DNA from: Diphasiastrum complanatum
Lineage: Eukaryota; Streptophyta; Lycopodiopsida; Lycopodiales; Lycopodiaceae
Assembly (NCBI GenBank): GCA_029204225.1
Contig: CM055112.1
Span: forward strand, 31,291,996-31,355,995
Direction: 5' to 3'
DNA: 64,000 nt
Part shown: positions 1 to 11,856 of the stretch, piece by piece
Layout: the number at the start of each line of letters is the position of its first letter
Numbering within the stretch: the stretch's first letter is position 1
The notes under the pieces: model-generated
What the model was told of the DNA's origin: nothing
Seen by the model: the letters and a program-made list of their open reading frames with translations, nothing else
Database searches by the model: none
Made by a program: the position numbers and the translations under genes

Positions 1-300
1 CGTCACAAAACACATTGCAATGGAGTCGGCGGATTCCGACATGTGTTAAACATGTCGGAATCCAACATCTGCTGATTGCCGAGTTCTCGGACAATAATCG
101 AGATGTTCGGACTCTGGGATCTGACATGCCGATATGGATGTCAGAATCCGACATCCAGCTTGGACAGCAGAATCCAACATTGAAGCTGACGTAGTGGATC
201 CGAGGCAAAAAAAAATCTTGGTTGACATGCATGCTAGCAGCCGTGGCAGCCCTTTGAGTCTTATACTTATCTGGTGTTCATTCATCGGCTATCACAGTGT
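1..300. repeat. TCCGACAT-rich repeat with 13-bp hairpin
   Basis: The stretch repeats variants of TCCGACAT and its reverse complement ATGTCGGA. Bases 31-43 and 51-63 are perfect inverted copies (13 bp) separated by 7 bases. Related variants follow near 119-158 and 168-180. A similar motif-rich stretch lies at about 49190-49330. No domain is recognisable in any frame. It may be the edge of a repeat family or a non-coding retrotransposon part. Confidence 0.5.
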
Positions 301-680
301 TCCAATCTGCCTTTGAACACCAAGAGGGTTTTGATTGCCCATCTCTACATGCTCGTCGTACTGTATCACGACAAAGTCTAATCCATAAACTCATATGTTC
401 ATGGATTTACTTCAAGTCAAATGCCACATCTTGTGAGAATTCTTCACGAAGGCTACCAACAACCTGTTGTTTTAGATCGGCAAATTGGTCGGACTATTTC
501 ATGAACAATATGTCGCCAAAATGACATTGGCATAAAGAATATAGGCAGTCCATAACCACCCAACCTTTGTGGTTGGCGATTACGTTACCTTGAGGATTCA
601 CGTTGTAATACAGATACGTTGATGACTCTTTGGTAGGTGCAGGAGCTGCAGCTGCTTGTGAGAGACCACCCTCATCTTGA
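301..680 (-). other. Unassigned stretch with a weak open frame
   Basis: A minus-strand open frame (494-757) runs through here with an Ala/Pro-rich part followed by a hydrophobic C-terminus. Its first third overlaps the copia RT relic downstream of base 680. I do not recognise the rest. Nothing shows that it is expressed. Confidence 0.25.
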
Positions 681-1458
681 CTAAGCAAGCTTTGCAATCT
701 TGAATACCCACTTACATCCAATGACATGCATGTTGTAAGCTTGCTCCACAAGCTCACATGTGTGGTTTGACATCAAGGCTTCAAACTCGAGGGTCATTGC
801 TTCAACCCATTTCTTGGATTGAAGTGCTTCTTGGGCATCTTTAGGCTATTCATTTGATATGAAGAATGCATGATAGGAAGTTTACCTTCCACTTGCCTTC
901 CTCCCTCATCATAAGTGAGCCTTCTTGTCTCAGATCTTTCTCTTGTGGATCTTCTTGGTGTAGGTGTTTGAAGTTGCTCCACCTCAAGCCTTGGCCCCAC
1001 CACTTCTTGAACAATATTAAGATTGATGATTGTAGATCTGCATGAGACTCCTTGATCTTTGCTTCATCCAAGTTAAATTTTTTATCTTCATGAAAGATCA
1101 CATTTCTACTTACAACATTCTTGTCAGTAGATGGAACATAAACTTTATATGCTTTCTTAGAAGATGCATATCCAACAAAAATACCTTTAATACCTTTAAA
1201 CTTTATATGCTTTCTTACAAGATGCATATCCTTTTTCCTAGTCTCTAAAGGAACATGCACAAAGCATAAACAACCAAAGACCCTAAGATGATCTACCTTA
1301 GGTTTTTTTTTGTACAACATCTCAAATGGTGTTCTTCCTTCTATAGCAAGATTAGGAAGCCTATTACAAAGATAATTTGCACATGCAACTACTTCTTCCC
1401 AAAATTCTTTAGGTACAGATGTTTCTAGCCTAATGGCTTTTGTGTGAGAAATTGGCAA
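680..1458 (-). pseudogene. Ty1/copia integrase C-terminus plus RT N-terminus (relic)
   Basis: Read on the minus strand, the first 150 or so residues match the copia integrase C-terminal region: PKEFW, the NYLCNRLPN stretch, GRTPFEMLYKKKP, LRVFGCLCFVHVP, and GIFVGYASSKKAYKVY. A degraded linker follows, then the RT start (KKWVEAMTLEFEALMSN, GCKWVFKI) in a shifted frame near 700-840. The catalytic integrase core and the RT active site are absent. Homology to its family member at 56.4-58.3 kb stops at about 1448, so the element is truncated there. The integrase part is open but the linker and RT need frameshifts, so it cannot work as a polyprotein. Confidence 0.85.
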
Positions 1459-1590
1459 AAATCTAGCTTGGTATTTTTTATGATAGAAGTTTGTAAGTGA
1501 ATCTCACATGTGTGGAGAATTGTAAAGTAAATAAAAATGTTTGATATAGGGGTCTCATAGAATTTCATAGTCAAGCATTTAGGTGTAGGA

Positions 1591-2204
1591 TGTTGATAGG
1601 GTCAAATTTGGCATAGATGGCAAATTATCCATTTCCACTTGTAATGCCACTATTGAGCCAAAATAGAGTAGGAGGTCAAACTTGTGCCAATTAGAGTGTA
1701 GACAAGTGTAATGCTTTTGTTTGATGAAGTTTAAGAGGTCCAATAGGATTTAGAGGTGGAACCATGAGTAGTCCAATAGAGTTTGAGGTTTGCTTGAAAA
1801 TGGTCCAATAGAATTTAGAGGTGCATGGATCAATGGTCCAATAGGATTAAGAGGTGGCAAAGTGTGGTCCAATCATAGTTAAGCATAGTGGTAGCTCATG
1901 AATATACTAGTATCATTGTACTCCTCATTTTGGATCTAATTGATTTGGTGATTATATGGATTTTGTGTGTTATTGGATTTCTAGCTTTCTCTCTCTACCC
2001 GAGAGCTCGTGATGCTTTTTCTCTCTCACTTCCCACACGTGTGAGTGAGAGTTGGAAGTGATTGAATGCATGTAGTAGTGTGTTTTTTGCCATAGGATCT
2101 AAGATTGATCTTGAATCTCAATCTAATCTTAATCTTGGTGCTTCTACACACCTCAGGAGATCACAAGTACATGTTGTGGACAATCCACACGTGTGAATTC
2201 AACA
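1591..2204 (+). repeat. 5' LTR of a Ty1/copia element
   Basis: A 614-bp segment begins TGTTGA and ends TCAACA, a perfect 6-bp terminal inverted repeat. It is followed directly by a tRNA-iMet-type primer binding site and, 760 bp on, by copia gag. No matching 3' LTR was seen downstream, so the element is truncated. The bases before it (TAGGA) would be one half of a target site duplication, which cannot be confirmed. Confidence 0.75.
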
Positions 2205-2216
2205 TGTTATCAGAGC
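2205..2216 (+). other. Primer binding site of the copia element
   Basis: TGTTATCAGAGC differs by one base from the usual plant copia primer binding site TGGTATCAGAGC, which pairs with initiator methionine tRNA. It abuts the LTR end, which fixes the LTR boundary. Confidence 0.8.
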
Positions 2217-2961
2217 CTACCTAAGGTTACCATGCATTTTGATCCATTTGATTGAAAACTATCCATCAATCTTGAGCTAGAAAGTGTCAAGGCCCATTTT
2301 CCTAGCTATATTGTTCAATTTTGGATCAAAAGAGATCAAAAGGACATTGATTGGGTCTGACCTGCAACTGTACAGAATCAGGTGCTCAAACACATGTGAG
2401 GAACATCCAATTTCAGTTTGGGAGTTCTCTTTCATATTTGATCCAAAACTCTTGCTAGATAGCTTGTTTTGAAGCTATTTTTTGTCTAGTTTCTGATGTA
2501 ATCAGTTTCATTCCATATGGTTGAGCCAATTAAAAGTTATAAGTTTTTGAGGAGGTTTAGGTAGGGCACCTAGACCTGGGTGGACACATTTGGTTTGGTC
2601 AAGAGATTGCTTGTTTGATCCAAAATCACAGTTGAATGCTTACCAATCTCATCTATATGTGATCTAGGCACTGTTTTGAGATCTTAGCCATTTTGTTTCA
2701 TGCAATATCATTGTGTTTGAGTCAAATTGGTTTCTTAGTGTATTTCACACGTGCTAAGAGTGTTTGATCCTAACTTTGCCCATATTCCATCATTTGATGT
2801 GATGTAGATCTAGTTTTGGAGAGATTGAGATAGCTAGTGAGAATCATCTCACAGTTTGTTGCAAGATCTTGCATAGGAGATGGTAGCACACAATTATTGG
2901 ATCCTATAGTGAGAGAGAAGCAACATTTTTTGTTCATCACTTTTATTTATCTCCACTTTAC
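2217..2961 (+). other. Untranslated leader of the copia element
   Basis: This lies between the primer binding site and gag. I see no domain. A 62-codon open frame at 2284 looks incidental. The length is normal for a copia leader. Confidence 0.5.
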
Positions 2962-4069
2962 ATGACTTCAATGAGTTTATACTTGTTGCAACCAAGTGAG
3001 AGATTGTCTACTTCCAATTATTTAATATGGAAGTTGAGGATGGAGTCCATCTTGATACTCCAAGATGTGATGGACATTGTACTTGGGATTGAGGAGGAGC
3101 CTCAAGTCCTTCAAGAAGTACAAAAATACAAGAAAAGAGCTAGGATGGCTCTCCACTACATTAAGATGAATGTCTCTAATGAGATATTGAGGGAGATTGG
3201 TGATTGTTCTACATCCAAGGAAGCTTGGGATTGTCTCAAGTCCATCTATGAGGCTAAGAACACCTCTAGGCTCATCATTATTATAAATCAAATCTTCCAA
3301 AGTAGTCAAAAGAGTGATGAGAGTGCATCTAATTATGTTTTGAGAGTCAAGGATATTCATAGGGAGCTTGCATGTATTGGTGACTCAATCAATCAAAGTG
3401 AGCTAGTCCAAGTCATTCTCAATGGCTTGAGAGATGAATATGACAACCCTGTCCAATCCTATGCCATTAAGGAGGAGCTACCAAGTTTGGAGGCCCTTCA
3501 AAGTGTGCTTATTTCTGAAGAATCAAGACAAGAGTACAAACTCTTGAGGATGGACAAGCTATCACTCAATCATGATGATGGCAAAGTTCTATCTGCCAAG
3601 CACAAAGAGAGGAGTAAGAAGCAACACCATCACTTCTCTAATGACAAAGCTAAAGACCAAGATGGAGAGGAGGAGGAGGATACCTCTCATGCTTCTACTT
3701 CAAATCTCGATAAGAAGAAGATCAAGTGCTTTTATTGTGGCAAGAAAGGCCATTATGCCACCAATTGCTTCAAGAAGAAGAATCAACTCAATCAAGCCAA
3801 CATCACCAATGAGAAAGAAGACTATATTGCAAGTGATGGGCTCTCTTATGGCATCAAGCTTCTCCTCTTCCACCTTCAACAAGGATGACTCATGGTATAT
3901 TGACAGTGGAGCATCTTCACATATGTGTGGCTCCAAGCACTTTTTTTCATCTATTATGCCTTATGATGGAGTCAAGAAGACCATATACATTGCAAGTAAG
4001 CATGAGTGCAATATTGAAGGAGTCATGATCATTGTTCACAATAATCATGATCAATATCTAAGTTATTAG
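2962..4069 (+). pseudogene. Ty1/copia gag-protease (frameshifted, truncated)
   Basis: Codons from 2962 give a 308-residue Gag: an N-terminal retrotransposon Gag/UBN2 region (NYLIWKLRME, the SKEAWDCLKSIYE stretch), a Lys/Glu-rich linker, and a CCHC zinc knuckle CFYCGKKGHYATNC near residue 253. Gag stops at 3888. The aspartic protease continues in the +1 frame: DDSWYIDSGASSHMCG at about 3890-3935, with the D-S-G active site intact. A 1-base indel near 3835 explains the frame change. The protease breaks off at 4069 before the pre-integrase domain; integrase, RT and RNase H are missing. The intact 308-codon Gag suggests this is one of the younger insertions here, but it is not autonomous. The start was chosen because it is the first ATG before the conserved Gag region. 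Confidence 0.88.
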
Positions 4070-5069
4070 CTTTTCAATATAGGTGATTTTAGATACTCTC
4101 TTCAAATGCATCTCATAAAAGTCAATCGATTCTTCATCCAATATATGGAAGACATTTTGTATATATCATGCAAAACAAGACACTATTAGAAACAATAAAA
4201 ATATATTGATTAAGAAATTATCAAAATATATTATCACTTGTCATATTTGTTCATTCAAGCATGCGAGGGCATAATAACAAGAAGAAGAAACTAGAACATG
4301 TGGAATCAAGCATGCATCAAATTCTTTTTAAGTCTCTTGTGACATATGTGATTACTATAATCTGGATGTTCACAATTAGGCATGCAATAGCCAATTAAAT
4401 TTGTTTGTTTTTCTTTCTATACATGCAGGCTATGTTCTTTTTTGCATGTAATAAATTGATCCAAGAAAGCATACTACATATCAACACACTAAACATAATG
4501 CTTGCAATGTTAAAAACTTGTGAGGTCCCTGTATTTGGAAATGATAACATGTTTTTACATGAGCTCAAAGGAGACCAAATCAAAGAAAACTTACAAGTGA
4601 AAAACTTGAGATTTCAACATTTGCAAGACTTCACTTACAAGGCCTAACAACCAAGCCAAGCTTTAAAAGTTTAGACTGCCACCACATATTAGACTTCAAC
4701 ATTGACTTTCTTCTATATTCGATTAACCAACGTCAAAACACAATAACATAGTAATACCCATGCAAGACAAGTCCAAAAATTGCAACTTTTTCAGAATTTT
4801 TAAAAGTTGGTCAACAATGCTATATTCAAAATCAATTCCCAATCAATTCAAAATCTCAATTTAAATTTCCTCGATACAAATCCCATAGGAACTATTGGAT
4901 TAAGAGTAGGATCCATGTGCATGCAACCCAAGGTAAGGTAATTACGCACTTGAATTTGAATATAAGTAGTTTTCAAAATCCTCCAATTGGTAAGTTCCAA
5001 AAAATGTTGAAAAAAAATCAAAACACCTCAATGACATCAATTAAAAATCAGCACCATTTGTATAAGAAA
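4070..5069. other. AT-rich stretch without a recognisable gene
   Basis: No conserved domain is visible in any frame. An 80-codon open frame at 4405-4647 (+) has a Phe-rich start and no recognisable family. Probably decayed transposon or spacer DNA. Confidence 0.4.
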
Positions 5070-6120
5070 GTCAACTAGAAAGCCACAACAATATGAACTA
5101 TCACATCCTACATCCTTACAATGTGTTTCACAAAAACATAACACATTGATTTGCTAGAATGAAATACTTGGACCTATACATGAGCTCACATGTAGATTCC
5201 TTTTATAGTTGCTTGGTTGTTGGAAGGACAAAGGTTTTGACAAGTGCTGCTAGAATTGAAATCCCTAAACAACAGACTTTTCCATGTGTAGTCAAGATTG
5301 GTAAGGTTCCCTAAACAATGACAAATGATTGAAAAAGAGAAGACATTCCTTTAGTCGAGTATTGAGCTCTCAACTCTTGGCATCAACACCATTGTTTGGT
5401 GAATATTGAAATGTAATGTGGATGAAAAAAGATACATCACGTAAGCAAGTGATCAGGATTAAAGCATATATAAACCAAAACTTGCAAAAAAACATATTGT
5501 TTTTTTTGGGGCTGATGGATAAAAGGTAAAATATTGCTTACCAAGCCCATAGCCATCATATCAAAATTGGAGCAGTTGAATTACCAAAACGTACACAAAA
5601 CACATTTCTTGCTAGTGTGAACCAGATTGCCAGATTTCCCAAGTCCTCCTTATTTATGTAAGGCAGGAAAAGCTTATCTTATAGATTCATCTTGGCCTTC
5701 AACATCATATGCACATCTCCAGTCCCATGTCCTCCATCTTATCCAAAAACTAACGATTCAAGCTTTAAAAGGACCTCCTTTTTGCTCAAAACACTACAAC
5801 AAGACGAGCAATTTCCAATGGTTTTTTTGAGTGATTTTTATTAAGATAGAATTTAAATGAGTCATGAGGGGAGCAGAAAGCTTGATCGTCAGGTCCGTCA
5901 TTTGGCCTTGGTATAAGCCTTGCAAATTTTAATGTATTTTTCAAAAATTTATAGGGAGGGTTATAAGAAGAATTATAGAGAGGGTTATAATAGGGAGGGT
6001 CAAGCAGGCCAAGAGGCATTCCTAAATACTCTATTCATCGAGGGTAATACCGTGACTGATGAAAAAAGGGCCCCTCAGTATAAACCATGGTATAAAACAT
6101 AATGTAAATGGATCTCACTT
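5070..6120 (+). repeat. Repeat A, copy 1, non-coding half
   Basis: This matches 55290-56385 in the same orientation over its whole length and runs into a copia fragment at the same junction in both copies (TCATTAGTGTAGGA). It contains an exon-like frame at about 5155-5330 and a short GAGGGTTATA tandem at 5945-6000 (about three units here, four or five in copy 2). Copy 1 has more stop codons in the exon-like frame than copy 2. Confidence 0.75.
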
Positions 6121-6685
6121 TTGCTCATTAGTGTAGGACAATTATTGGACAATTGTTTGATAATGGATTGGATTTCAAATTTCTAGCATTTATGATGTTG
6201 CTTATGACACCAAGATTCATCAGGAGGATCTATGGCATAAGAGATTGGGACATTCCAATTTAAAGGCTATGCAATCTATGGTCAAGGAAGGAAAAGCAGT
6301 TGGACTAACAACCACCTGGACTTGTGAAAGTTGGTGAAGAATCAAAAGTTTGGCTTTTGCTCAAAAGTCTCTATGGACTAAAACAAGCACCGAGGTCTTG
6401 GTATGCAAGGCTCAACTCCTTTCTCATATCACTTGGATTTCATCTTAGTGAATATGACCCTTCATTGTACATTAAGTTTGTTAATAACTTTGTAGTTATT
6501 CTTCTCATCTATGTAGATGATTTCATTCTTAGTGGAAATAATGAGGAGCTAGTTGAAGAAACTAAGTATGCACTTGGTAGTGAATTTAAGATGCAAGATC
6601 TAGTTCTTCACTACATTTTAGGCCTAGAAATTGACTTTTGGAAAGATCATGCTTTTATAAGTCAAAGTAGATATGCACGTTGGAG
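6121..6685 (+). pseudogene. Ty1/copia pre-integrase + RT relic (repeat A, copy 1)
   Basis: The start carries the pre-integrase region (HQEDL, then the RLGHSNLKAMQSMVKEGK stretch with frame breaks). At about 6306 the integrase is deleted and the sequence jumps to RT: PPGLVKVGEESKVW, SLYGLKQAPRSWY, then the active-site region LLIYVDDFILSG (YVDD intact) and LHYILGLEID. The match ends at about 6678 where a different repeat begins. Its sister at 56386-58272 keeps integrase domains that are lost here. It cannot make an active enzyme. Confidence 0.85.
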
Positions 6686-6688
6686 GGT

Positions 6689-6885
6689 TTGCGGATCCCA
6701 AGGCAACCCTAACCCTAGTTAATAAGTGAGAGGGATTTGGCACCCTGTGTGTGTAAGTCCAACCCATATTTGATTGATTGGTTAAAAGTCAATAAAAGGA
6801 CTTTAGGCCTTTTTGCGGGACTTCTAATGTCGCCGGGCCTAAATGTCAAGTTAGTGAATAAAGTTGGGTTTCCCTCCAATTTCGA
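6689..6885 (+). repeat. Short repeat R, copy 1
   Basis: About 190 bp beginning TTTGCGGATCCCAAGGCAAC and containing AAAAGGACTTTAGGCC and GCGGGACTT matches 23795-23975. It interrupts the copia RT at its 5' side. The two copies diverge after CTAAATGTCA. Possibly the start of an LTR; class not recognised. Confidence 0.6.
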
Positions 6886-7803
6886 TGGTTCCCACACTTT
6901 TTTGAATTTGAATAAAAAGAGAGGCAAGAATGGACCAATAGGATTCAGAGGCTAGGGTCCTCCTCTCTACTATAAGAACGACACGTAAAACGGATCATGT
7001 TGGAAAAAACGGGGCGTTTGGACATAAAGTTGCAAGATTGGTCTAATTTCTGTACCCTAATTGTATTCTCTCCGGGACGAAGGGTCTTTTTGAGCAAACA
7101 ATGTTGGAACTAAACAAGACATAATTTCTCCATGTGTTTTTATGGCTTTCTCAATGCAAAACTGTTTCGAGAACACACGAGTGCATTGTGAAGATAGACA
7201 CATATATGCATGCATTATGTGAATATCTATGATTCTAATTTCCTTTAATCTTCGCTTAAATAATCCCACAGTTTTTTAAGGTCTTCTATATTACATGTGT
7301 TTATTATAAATTCATGTGTGGGATATGAGACCATATGTGAAGTCTCATGTAAAGACATATTGGATGACTAATGTCGTCAAACTGATTTAACAAATTGTGT
7401 AAAAAAGTTTGGTTTATATATTTTTGGTGATATTTGACATGTGTAGCCATAGCCAGTTTTGTATTTTTTTTCTCATATTTTGTGATGTATTGACTCATTG
7501 TATTAGTATGTTGTTTCATTACAAAAATACTAGGTTTGAAATGAAACTCGAGTTGCCACACTATATGTGAACAATTTTACTATACACTTATTGTATTTTT
7601 AGACTTTGAACAAATATTACAATGTTGGTAAAGGATTTCTTATATTTAAAAATAAAGAAAAAATATTTTTCCAAGTCTAATCGATGAAACTATTTGATGC
7701 ATTCTAAAAAACACTAGGTTTCAAATGAAAAAGGTTACTTCTAGCCAACTGGAGCAGTGCTCGAGTTGGAACATTTTTCTATGCCCTCTTTGTGTGAACA
7801 CTT
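6886..7803. other. No recognisable gene
   Basis: AT-rich sequence with only short open frames (for example 7057-7269 and 7304-7561 on minus) that show no known motif. May include the remainder of the element that begins with repeat R. Confidence 0.4.
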
Positions 7804-8061
7804 CTAAGTGACCTCAATGATATCATGAAGAGTTACTAGAATGTCCCATGCATACTTAGCAGTCTGAGCAGCATGTATGTGATTGATTTGGGTGTCCTTA
7901 ATGTTGAGAGTGATCATGGAAAAAGCCTTGCCATCTCTCAGTTTCCATTTGGTGATGATTGCTGCATCACATTCTGGTTTGAATTCTATTCCATCAAGAT
8001 GTCCCACACTTTTTTGGCTAGTAGTATGATTTGAGCTTCCAGAGATGGTAGTTATCTCCAT
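7804..8061 (-). pseudogene. Ty1/copia gag N-terminal fragment
   Basis: An 85-residue frame matches the Gag/UBN2 N-terminal part of the same family found at 61380-61680 (shared stretches: EITTI, SSNHTTS, EFKPE, LRDGKAFSMIT, AWDIL). It ends at a stop in the middle of the domain (DIIEVT), while the family normally continues. A primer-binding-site-like sequence lies 160 bp upstream on the same strand, as expected for a 5' end. Confidence 0.8.
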
Positions 8062-8223
8062 CGAGTGTGTATCAGAGAAGAACTAGCAGATGGATCCATT
8101 CTGGTTGAGTGAGATCATTGGTAGGAACAACGATTTCAAGATTTTGTTGGCTGCACAAGAATAATGTCTTGATAGAAACATGACTGATAATCCACAATAG
8201 AAATACAGACTATTCAACTACCT

Positions 8224-8235
8224 GCTCTAATACCA
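8224..8235 (-). other. Copia-type primer binding site
   Basis: On the minus strand this reads TGGTATTAGAGC, one base from the canonical TGGTATCAGAGC. It precedes the gag fragment at 8061-7804, so the 5' LTR of that relic should lie at higher coordinates from 8236. A second similar sequence (TGATATCAGAGT on minus) lies near 8310-8321. Confidence 0.6.
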
Positions 8236-9420
8236 TTTCATAAATCAATGTGTTCAGAGAATGATTGACTTAATATCAGATTAGAGGAGCTCTGATCAAA
8301 ATAGACACTCTGATATCATGTCGTAAAATGATGGGAATGGCAGTGGAAGTCTGAGTGAGCATGGGTGATGGATTGGAAGTGCCACAATTAGTAGCATAAG
8401 TATTCAAGGTTAATGATTCATACAAATAGGCAATGAACGATATAGTAGCAAGACATAAATTGCACTCTAATCAATATCGACAGTGAGTATAATGGCTTGA
8501 AGTAATACCTTCAGCTGAACGTTGAGCGTGATAATGCTGGCTACGAGAAAAGCTCAATTAGCTTGATAAAACTTCTTCAAATCTTAATTGCAGATCAGCC
8601 TGAAGATTAATATATATATCACAGGTGTCTCCTACTTGCTTTGGAAATATCTTGCAAGCATTCAATGCTATCTACTAAATGTAACTAAATGAGTTATTGA
8701 AGAGAATGTGGAATGTGTCAAAGTGCTTGGATCTTGTGGATATAATGTTCCATCTGTCCACAAATCCATGTTTTTCTTTCCTTCTGCCCTGTAACGAGAA
8801 CGATCTTCGGCGTATATTTGAACTCCTTTGCCTCCTCTTCTCTACAAAGCTTCCAAATCAACAGGGATATCCACATGTAGATGATATAATGTCATCATCA
8901 AACAAATAATAGAGTAATCAGTTGCATCAAAGTACTATGACCAGATTCTATGAAGCAAAACAAAATACTCATCTTTGATTATATCATATACTATGTACGA
9001 TCAATCCAATCTCCATGCTTGTATGCTTGATTCAAATTTGGAAATCCGCTCATTTTTTCATTCCAATAGGTAGTTGGCGCTCATATTTCCATTCTCGTGG
9101 AAGGAATGCATATGTAAACATTTTGCAATTTTTCCTGATTCGAATTTGGGGATGGCGGTCATATTCTAGATCCAGTGAAAATATTTCCCTTTTTGTAACC
9201 AATGGAGGGAATATTTTTGAATTTAGTCAAGTTATACTGCGAACTGTTAACAGTTCTTAACTGTGACTATAGACACTGTGGTTAGATCATTGGGAGTTGG
9301 GGAGACCTTGGGAGTGGTGTGGGCAAGCAAATAAACAATATTGTTTTATTTATTTTGACATTTTTGTATATCCTACATGGCATTCCTTAAAGGGTCTTTT
9401 TTATATTGAGAACTCCTCTA
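8236..9420. other. Probable LTR remnant and unassigned DNA
   Basis: The first part may be the LTR upstream of the minus-strand copia primer binding site, but no second copy in this window confirms it. From about 8690 onward there are open frames (8697-8909, 9015-9260 on +) without recognisable domains. Confidence 0.3.
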
Positions 9421-9421
9421 A

Positions 9422-9423
<2 letters not shown>

Positions 9424-9466
<43 letters not shown>
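9424..9466. repeat. (TA)n microsatellite
   Basis: About 20 uninterrupted TA units. They begin a longer simple-repeat and tandem-repeat block. Confidence 0.95.
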
Positions 9467-9468
<2 letters not shown>

Positions 9469-9840
9469 AAATCTTAGATCAATGTAAACTGCTAAACATA
9501 TTCACAAAAACACACACACTCTCTCTCTCTCTCTCATCTATAATTCTTAGTCCTAAATGAATATAAATCTAACAATCTATTACTACCATAGACTATGTAT
9601 TTATCTATAATCTTAAATTTTAAATCAATGCAAAATGTTAAACACACACACACATATTTTTTTTTTCTCTCTCTCATACACACACATTATAAATTTAACA
9701 ATCTATTACTACCCAACATTATCTATATCTATTTGTCTATTAACCTAAATTATAGATCAATGCAAAATTCAAAACACATACACATCCTCTCAAACGCACA
9801 CACACACTATCTTAAATAATTTTAACAATCTATTATAAAC
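9460..9840 (+). repeat. Three tandem units of about 130-140 bp
   Basis: Three imperfect units start near 9466, 9605 and 9740. Each has a TTAGATCAATGCAAAATG-like head, a CA-rich and usually CT-rich microsatellite core, and a TTTAACAATCTATTA tail. The units differ in CA/CT tract length, as expected from slippage. Open frames here are low-complexity artefacts. Confidence 0.75.
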
Positions 9841-11856
9841 AATATTTATAATTTCCTATCAAACACTATTTACTTATTACCAATCTATAGTTAAACAATG
9901 TGTTCAACTAACCTGCCTTATCCTAAGGTTAGGAACTCACAAAGTGTAGGACAATTGAATTGTTGATTGTGTCATTCACACTAGATCAACTCTCGTAATT
10001 AAATGTGTGTCATCTTTTTAAACACTATTGACTTTAAATTCATGTTCATATGCCGTCCTAAAAAACTTGTGGTTTGTAGTAGCACTTAACAACATACCTT
10101 AGACAATTTAGAATGTGGAATTTGATTCAGAGAATAAGAAAATTCACATTAATAGGCTGCAGATGTGTCCAGTGCACTACTAGTAGTGCATGGGCCTTGG
10201 AGGGTATAAGTATACCCATTGGGCTCGCACTAGGATATGCTTAATTTTGATGTTAGTAGCTACATGATGTTAGTGTCAATCCTCTCTCCTTTTGAGTGAT
10301 TCATCCATATCAAATAATCCTAAATTTGGATCTAGGTACAATAGTAGTTGCACAAAATCAAATGTCAAATTTTAGACAATTCCACACACAAAATCAATAG
10401 TTTGATTAAGATTAATAGAACATAACAAGATAGAATCAAAATACACACAAAATCTAGTTATAATCTCTATATATATGTTGTTTGACATCAACAAATCATT
10501 TATTATCACTCAAAATCAAGACACAGAATAGACATACATCAAGTATTCCACTCAAAAGTAGAAGAAAACCAAATATGACATAGATAGTATTCACTCCAAG
10601 CCTTCCAAAACTGGAGTACCACTTAGGTTTTGCTATTCCAGTGCAAGCTAAACTAGTCATAATGGCCAAAATTGCCAAGTAAAGCTAAAAATGGACTTTT
10701 GCATGACTAAGTGACTGAGTGAATTTGGGCCCATCTAGAAAGTTGATGATTTACCATACTTTCATGCATGTGAGATAGCTATGTGAAGTTTGCTTGCTAA
10801 TTTTCCCTCATTTAGGCTCAAATACTGAATAGAAAGCTAGAAAACTAGTTGACAATTCTTACACCAGTCAAGGCAATTCATAGTGAAGTAGGTCTAAGTG
10901 GCACACAGATTCCAAGACTCTTCAACTATCTCTTCCGATTTCTAATGTAATACAAACTAAGGTTAGAAGCTTCACTTGGGACACAAGTGTAAAGAACACT
11001 AGGAAAAACCCCTAAGATGAGCATAGGAGAAACAACATGAGACATGTAGGAGCAAAACCTCCCAACCAGTCCTACATCAATCCTGGATCTAGCCCCCGAG
11101 CCATGCCATGTGAATGCTTGAGGAGAAGTAATATGAACAAAGTTGTTGAAGGGAGAATCCCTACCCCAATATACAGAGAATAGATTCATGTGCTTGAACC
11201 CATGCAATCCCCATGCAATTCAACTATTAATGTAATCCTCATGCCTATATCAGTCAAATATACATGCACTACTCCATATTTCTCAAAGAGAGTGTTGGGG
11301 TCCTCTCAAGGTCATTAGTCACATACAGGCCTTGATATGGAATTAAATCTTGGCATGACCAACAATCTCGAATACCGAAGGGCCAATCTACCATATTAGG
11401 ACTATTCCATGTCCTTAGCTGAATATGGCCATAACATTCTTCTTCCCCTAAATAGGTTCTGTCTTCAGAACGAGAAAGAGAAGACATGAAATTATTTCTT
11501 AAGCATTCAACTTTTGACCAAGAATTATCATTCTTAGTCTAATCTTTTCATTTGAATAAGTATACGGAGATGTATCAATTCTTCGATTGCTTACCTCTAC
11601 ACATGAATAACAACTCAGAATAAAATACACTAAGCTATAAATCATCCAAATAGGTTGATCTTCTCCAAATAAAAGTTCATCACCTTCATGTAATCCAAAT
11701 TACATGAACCATTAGGTGAATTAACTCTTTATTTCTGAGATCAAGTCCAAAAGCTAAAGAAAATTAATTTTTCTGATAATCTAAAATCTATCCACAATTT
11801 CTTATAGATGATAGTGTTTCTTGGTGCAATTGCCCTTAGAATATCTAAATATTCTA
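9841..11856. other. No recognisable gene
   Basis: Minus-strand open frames at 10496-10678 (hydrophobic, one possible membrane segment), 10926-11207 and 11269-11487 have no motif I know. They are separated by stops and lie in AT-rich DNA. They could be exons of an unknown gene or transposon; I cannot support either. Confidence 0.3.

Noticed and set aside
6690-6725. AACCCTAACCCTAG as a telomeric seed
   Set aside because: Only two units, and the same bases are simply part of repeat R, also seen at 23.8 kb with a changed unit.
9297-9819. Two 74-87 codon frames in the TA/CA/CT repeat block
   Set aside because: Low-complexity translations (IYIYIY, SLSLS) of simple repeats.
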